A DNA stretch of 8,000 nt from Chloroflexota bacterium (GTDB taxonomy: Bacteria; Chloroflexota; Limnocylindria; Limnocylindrales; CSP1-4). The first letter of the stretch is position 1. The number at the start of each line of letters is the position of its first letter. The translations under genes were made by a program, and so were the position numbers. The notes below the pieces were generated by a model. It saw only the letters and a list, made by a program, of their open reading frames with translations, was not told the origin of the DNA and made no database searches. Location: contig JAJYDP010000203.1 in the NCBI GenBank assembly GCA_021777365.1, positions 1 through 8,000 on the forward strand, in the 5' to 3' direction. Shown here one piece after another: positions 4,945 to 8,000 of the stretch.

Positions 4945-6769
4945 GCGCCCGGTCCTGGCCCGGGGCCACGACGCCCCACCACGATGAGGTCGGGAAACCC
5001 GACGGTGGCCGCGGGATCAGGAGCCATCGGGAGGCGCTCCGCTGCCGCGAGCGAGGTCGTGGGGACAGGCGCGGCACACGGCTCACGAGCGGCCGACGGA
5101 CCGCCATGCGAATCACGGCACCGCTGCCAGGCGGCCCCGGGAGGAATGCGGCTGCGGCCCCGACCACCCACCGAAGTGTGTGGCGGACTTCTGCGGGTGT
5201 TACCAGGGGCGAATCCTGCACCCGTTTCATCCCCCGTCTTTCGCACATAGGCCGGACCGCAGGGTCGGCGGCGCGATCGGCGGCGCGGACCCATGCCTCG
5301 TACGCGCGGACGTATCGGCGCCGCACGCCCCGTGCCGCGTCCAGGGTCCGGGCCGGAGCCGCCCGCCGGAGCGCATCGGCCGGCGAGGCGAACGTCCCGG
5401 AGGCGATCCCCGCGATCAGCGCGGCTCCGAACGCGGTGGCCTCCCCGGCCTCGGCGACCGCCAGTGGCCACCGACCGACCCCCGCCTTGATCTCCAGCCA
5501 CCGTGGGTTGCGTGTGCCGCCACCGATGACACGCAGTCGCCGCACCCGCACCCCGGCCGCGGTTTCGAGCGCCTCGAGCATCCAGCGCGCGGCGAACGCG
5601 GTCCCCTCGAGAACGGCGACACCGATGTCGGCGAGACCGTGTTCCGGACGGAGACCCAGCACGTCGAGGGTCGCCCCCGGGTCGGGGTGCGGGGCGGAAC
5701 GGCCACGCGGATACGGCAGGACGATCAGGCCGGTCGGCCCCGGCGGGACCGACGCGATCAGCCGCATGAACGCCGCGTAGGGATCGGCTCCGTCGGCCTC
5801 CGTCCCCCCGAGCAACCGCTCCACGAACCAGTCGACCGTGCCGCCCGACTGCTGGAGCCCCGCCAGCACGTACCAGCGATCGTCGAGCACGTGGCAGCCG
5901 GTCGAGAGCCCGGCCAGGCGGAGCGAGTCGTCCAGGCGCGGACGCTCCGTCACGACGAGGACGGGTTCCGCGCTGCCCATCGAGTCCAGCGCCTGCCCTG
6001 GCCACGCCACCCCCGCACCGAAGGCGCCCACCGCGTGGTCGTGGCCGGCGACGCACACCGGCAATCCCGGGTCGAGGCCGGCGCGCCGCGCCACCTCCGG
6101 CCGCAGGCCCCCGGCCGCGTGGGCGAACGGCAGGATCGGGGCCACCTGGTCGATCGTCAGCCCGGCCAGCGCGAGCAAGTCCGCATCCCACCGTCGGGAC
6201 GAGACGTCGAACGCCAGCGTCCGACAGGCCAGCGAGCCGTTCGTCGCCAGGGCCCCGCTCAGGTGGCGGACCGCGAGCTCGGCGACGCCCGCCCACGCGC
6301 GCATGCGGCGGATCGACGCGGGGCGGTGCCGGCCCAGCCAGAGGAGCTTGGCGAGCGTGTACTTGGCGTCGGCGCGCAGGCCGGTGATCGCGTGCAGCCG
6401 CTCCGGCCCGACCCACGACGCAAGCGCCGCCGCCTCCGCGGACGGACGCGCGTCGAACCAGGCGATGATGTCCCCGACGGGGCGACCTGACCGATCGAGC
6501 GGCACGCCGGCCTCCGACATGCTCGCGATCCCGATGCCGGCGATTCGCCGTCCGGCAGCCGCGGAGGCGCACCCGGCCAGCAGCGTTTCGACCGTCGCCA
6601 GGAGTTCCGGCACGGGGTGCACCGCGCCGCCGCCCGGCAGGCGGCGCGTGGCCGTGGGCCGCCGCGCGACGTGGATCACCTGCCCCTCCCGGGTCACGAG
6701 TGCCGCCTTGCAGCGGCCCGTCCCCAGGTCGAGGCCGACCAGGAGCGGCGACGCGTCCAGCTCGTGCAC
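4823..6769 (-). CDS. FGGY-family carbohydrate kinase with IS-derived C-terminal tail
   Basis: FGGY kinases phosphorylate a sugar or polyol with ATP in the cytoplasm; the substrate (xylulose-type or other) cannot be read from sequence. From the GTG at 6769, residues 1-506 are native: phosphate-binding LDLGTG (13-18), substrate-loop WFDARP (104-109), GHDHAVGAFGAG (242-253) with the probable catalytic base Asp244, DSMGSAE (262-268), and the ATP-site segment VIGGGTRNPRWLEIKAG (414-430) followed by EATAFGAALIAG (443-454). At 5251 the frame enters the insertion sequence and continues about 142 codons to a stop at 4823, inside the antisense of the transposase. The native end, CGIAGW, is stranded at 2800-2820. 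The core is intact, so activity may remain if the tail does not misfold. The start is uncertain: no good ribosome binding site precedes 6769, and another in-frame GTG is at 6811. Confidence 0.85.
   Translation of the reverse strand: MHELDASPLLVGLDLGTGRCKAALVTREGQVIHVARRPTATRRLPGGGAVHPVPELLATVETLLAGCASAAAGRRIAGIGIASMSEAGVPLDRSGRPVGDIIAWFDARPSAEAAALASWVGPERLHAITGLRADAKYTLAKLLWLGRHRPASIRRMRAWAGVAELAVRHLSGALATNGSLACRTLAFDVSSRRWDADLLALAGLTIDQVAPILPFAHAAGGLRPEVARRAGLDPGLPVCVAGHDHAVGAFGAGVAWPGQALDSMGSAEPVLVVTERPRLDDSLRLAGLSTGCHVLDDRWYVLAGLQQSGGTVDWFVERLLGGTEADGADPYAAFMRLIASVPPGPTGLIVLPYPRGRSAPHPDPGATLDVLGLRPEHGLADIGVAVLEGTAFAARWMLEALETAAGVRVRRLRVIGGGTRNPRWLEIKAGVGRWPLAVAEAGEATAFGAALIAGIASGTFASPADALRRAAPARTLDAARGVRRRYVRAYEAWVRAADRAADPAVRPMCERRGMKRVQDSPLVTPAEVRHTLRWVVGAAAAFLPGPPGSGAVIRMAVRRPLVSRVPRLSPRPRSRQRSASRWLLIPRPPSGFPTSSWWGVVAPGQDRALRLRSIEPRAAAAAGVPACLPRRRMSGSRSSSARAPGSAG
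4945..5227. other. Non-coding 3' region of the insertion sequence
   Basis: I see no convincing gene here. A short plus frame (4984-5250) runs into the terminal repeat and looks like chance. The minus strand is open in the kinase frame and forms the aberrant kinase tail. A palindrome, TGGCCC-G-GGGCCA (4956-4968), lies 11 bases after the transposase stop and could be a hairpin end. Confidence 0.5.
5228..5251 (-). repeat. Right terminal inverted repeat
   Basis: It ends GTCTTTCGCACATAGG and is the exact reverse complement of 2829-2852. Read on the minus strand it supplies in-frame sense codons (P M C E R R G M) to the kinase gene, with no stop. Confidence 0.93.
5252..5259. repeat. Target site duplication, right copy
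   Basis: CCGGACCG directly follows the right terminal repeat and matches 2821-2828. On the minus strand it falls in the kinase codons GCG GTC CGG (A V R). Confidence 0.9.
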
Positions 6770-6811
6770 CGGGCCATGATGCTCGCCGGGCTCAACCGTC
6801 CGGGAACCCAC

Positions 6812-6817
6812 TAAGCT
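6812..6817 (+). promoter_or_regulatory. -10 hexamer of a leaderless AI-2E-family gene
   Basis: TAAGCT lies six bases before the GTG at 6824, the same spacing as TATGCT and ATG at 1522/1529. No Shine-Dalgarno sequence is present, and no clear -35 is seen. It lies in the roughly 55-bp gap to the divergent kinase gene. Confidence 0.5.
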
Positions 6818-6823
6818 CTGCGC

Positions 6824-7936
6824 GTGATGCAGGTCGGGGCGGACGCCCCCTGGAACGGTCAGCGGCGCCGGCTCGCGTGGCTTGCGATCGCGGCCCTGGT
6901 GGTCCTGTGGCTCGCGCGCGACGTCCTGCCCCCCTTCGTGATCGCGGCGGTCATCGCGTACGCCTTCAGCCCGCTCGTTGGCGCGATCGAGGTCCGCACC
7001 CGCCTCCCGCGCGTGCTGGTGGTGGTGGCGCTGTACGTGATCGCGCTCGCCGCGATCGTCGTAGCGGCGTGGCTCGTTTCCGGCCAGCTCATCAGCGAGC
7101 TCGAGGAACTCGCGACCGGCGGGGCCACCGCGCTCGCGGAGGCGCTGCGGGCGATACTCGGCCATGACGCGATCCAGGTCGGGACGCACCGCATCACGGT
7201 GGACGAGATCGCGCGCCAGCTGAACGGAGCCATCGGCCAGGCGCTGGCGACGCCAGGTGGGGCGCTGCACATGGCGGAGCTGGTCGGGGACGTGGCCGCG
7301 CAGACCGTCCTGGTGGTGATCGTCTCCTTCTACCTGCTGCTGGACGGGGGGCGCTTCTGGGCGTTCGCGCTGCGGTTCTTCGGAGCGGACCAGCGCGACC
7401 GCGCCGCCGGGATCGCGGGCCGCATCCACGCGGTCCTGGGCCACTGGCTGCGGGGACAGTTCCTGCTGATCCTGCTCGTCGCGCTGGTGCTGTACCTGGC
7501 ACTGGGCCCGGTCCTGCACCTCCCGTACGCGCTCGCCCTGTCGATGCTGAGCGGGATCCTCGAGATCGTCCCGCTGCTCGGGCCGATCGTCGCGGCCGCG
7601 ATCGCCGGTACCGTCGCCTATTCGCGCGGCGGGACCGAGCTGGCGCTGGTGGTCCTGGGCGTCTACCTGGTGGTCCGCGAGGTCGAGGACCAGCTGGTGA
7701 TGCCGGTGGTGATCGGACGGGCCGTCCACCTGCACCCGGTGGTCACCATCTTCGCGGTGCTCGTGGGACTGTCGGCCTGGGGCGTGCTGGGCGGCCTGCT
7801 CGCGGTCCCGATCGCCGCCGCGCTGAACGTCACGCTCGCCGAGCTCTACCCGGAGGCCCCGGTTCGCCGGGTTGAGAGCCCGGGCCCCGGCGCGGCACCC
7901 GCGGAGCCGCCGTCAATCGAGCCGCCTGTCGAGTAG
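6824..7936 (+). CDS. AI-2E/PerM-family transporter-like membrane protein
   Basis: The 370-aa polytopic protein belongs to the AI-2E exporter-like family (TqsA/PerM/YdiK, formerly UPF0118). Members export small molecules or act as ion antiporters; the substrate here is unknown. Hydrophobic segments lie near 17-31, 35-55 and 62-85. A soluble, amphipathic stretch with ITVDEIARQLNGAIGQAL follows (about 90-150), then further membrane segments including VLVVIVSFYLLLDG, FLLILLVALVLYLALG and ALALSMLSGILEIVPLLGPIVAAAIAG. The family signature EDQLVMPVVIGRAVHLHPVVTI and the closing GLLAVPIAAALNVTL are present. The C-terminal 25 residues are Pro/Glu-rich and probably cytoplasmic. The length is typical. 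The start is GTG 6824 or the adjacent ATG 6827 (GTGATG); a -10 six bases upstream favours 6824 and a leaderless mRNA. It is divergent from the kinase with no functional link visible. Confidence 0.92.
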   Translation: MMQVGADAPWNGQRRRLAWLAIAALVVLWLARDVLPPFVIAAVIAYAFSPLVGAIEVRTRLPRVLVVVALYVIALAAIVVAAWLVSGQLISELEELATGGATALAEALRAILGHDAIQVGTHRITVDEIARQLNGAIGQALATPGGALHMAELVGDVAAQTVLVVIVSFYLLLDGGRFWAFALRFFGADQRDRAAGIAGRIHAVLGHWLRGQFLLILLVALVLYLALGPVLHLPYALALSMLSGILEIVPLLGPIVAAAIAGTVAYSRGGTELALVVLGVYLVVREVEDQLVMPVVIGRAVHLHPVVTIFAVLVGLSAWGVLGGLLAVPIAAALNVTLAELYPEAPVRRVESPGPGAAPAEPPSIEPPVE

Positions 7937-7940
7937 CGAG

Positions 7941-7960
7941 CGGCACGGCGGCCCGTGCTG
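7941..7960 (+). terminator. Hairpin after the AI-2E-family gene
   Basis: CGGCACGG (7941-7948) pairs with CCGTGCTG (7953-7960) over eight base pairs, one a G-T wobble, around a CGGC tetraloop. It lies four bases after the stop. It is followed by GGGGTCAC, not a T-run. Confidence 0.5.
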
Positions 7961-8000
7961 GGGGTCACGGATCGCGTTCGGGCGAGGCCGGGAGGCGGAT

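Larger units (their letters stand above)
2829..5251 (+). mobile_element. Complete insertion sequence, 2423 bp, MULE/IS256-like with DUF4379 fusion
   Basis: Both ends are defined in the sequence: 24-bp perfect terminal inverted repeats (2829-2852 and 5228-5251) flanked by an 8-bp direct repeat. An 8-bp duplication and repeats of this length fit the IS256 range (8-9 bp). The element is longer than typical IS256 members because its single transposase has extra zinc-ribbon domains and about 300 bp of non-coding sequence lies downstream. It has landed at the 3' end of a FGGY kinase gene, next to the AbrB cassette. No passenger gene is convincing. The intact transposase and repeats suggest it could still be active. 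Confidence 0.92.

Noticed and set aside
4984..5250. 88-codon passenger gene downstream of the transposase
   Set aside because: There is no ribosome binding site, the composition is low-complexity, and the frame ends inside the terminal repeat as random frames do.
2829..5251. ISL3-family assignment (also 8-bp duplications and an N-terminal zinc finger)
   Set aside because: The SDRDQAI ... C-x2-H block is the MULE/IS256 signature, and the segment expected in ISL3 enzymes is not visible. A profile search would decide.
4806..6572. Long minus frame of 588 codons overlapping the kinase
   Set aside because: It is a different frame of the same strand, Arg/Gly-rich with no motifs, while the kinase frame carries the full FGGY motif set.
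5180..6779. Long plus-strand frames antisense to the kinase
   Set aside because: They are Arg/Pro/Ala-rich shadows without domain features or start signals, and some cross the end of the insertion sequence.
6770..7735. Upstream extension of the kinase frame antisense to the AI-2E-family gene
   Set aside because: FGGY kinases begin shortly before the DLGTG motif. The extension is rich in Arg, Asp and Gln and mirrors the membrane-protein gene.

Overview
This is a GC-rich bacterial window with strong G/C bias at codon third positions. At least two genes look leaderless: a TANNNT -10 hexamer sits six bases before the start codon. That combination suggests Actinomycetota or GC-rich Chloroflexota, but nothing here settles the phylum. 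No rRNA, tRNA, CRISPR array or replication gene was found.

Layout, left to right. Bases 1-311 hold no gene I can support. Bases 569-1243 (minus) encode a complete methionine sulfoxide reductase A; a hairpin and a doubtful 86-aa frame follow it. Divergent from msrA is a two-gene cassette (1529-2682, plus): a SpoVT/AbrB-type DNA-binding protein with a well-formed leaderless promoter and a palindrome inside it, coupled by a GTGA overlap to an unrecognised 256-aa protein. The arrangement resembles a toxin-antitoxin or autoregulated two-gene module. It is bounded by a gapped inverted repeat pair (1346-1376 and 2786-2820).

Bases 2829-5251 are a complete insertion sequence: 24-bp perfect terminal inverted repeats, an 8-bp target duplication (CCGGACCG) and one 647-aa transposase. 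The transposase combines an N-terminal Cys-rich region, a MULE/IS256-like DDE core interrupted by an Arg-rich segment, and two C-terminal DUF4379-type zinc ribbons. I do not know this architecture from any named IS family. The element has inserted into the last codons of a FGGY-family sugar kinase gene (minus strand, start near 6769). It removed six native residues and their stop codon, which still lie on the far side of the element (2800-2820), and it gives the kinase about 142 codons of IS-derived tail.

Divergent from the kinase, bases 6824-7936 encode an AI-2E/PerM-family membrane protein. The chromosomal genes (msrA, kinase, membrane protein) show no obvious common pathway. The interest lies in the insertion sequence, the gene it altered, and the AbrB cassette next to it.
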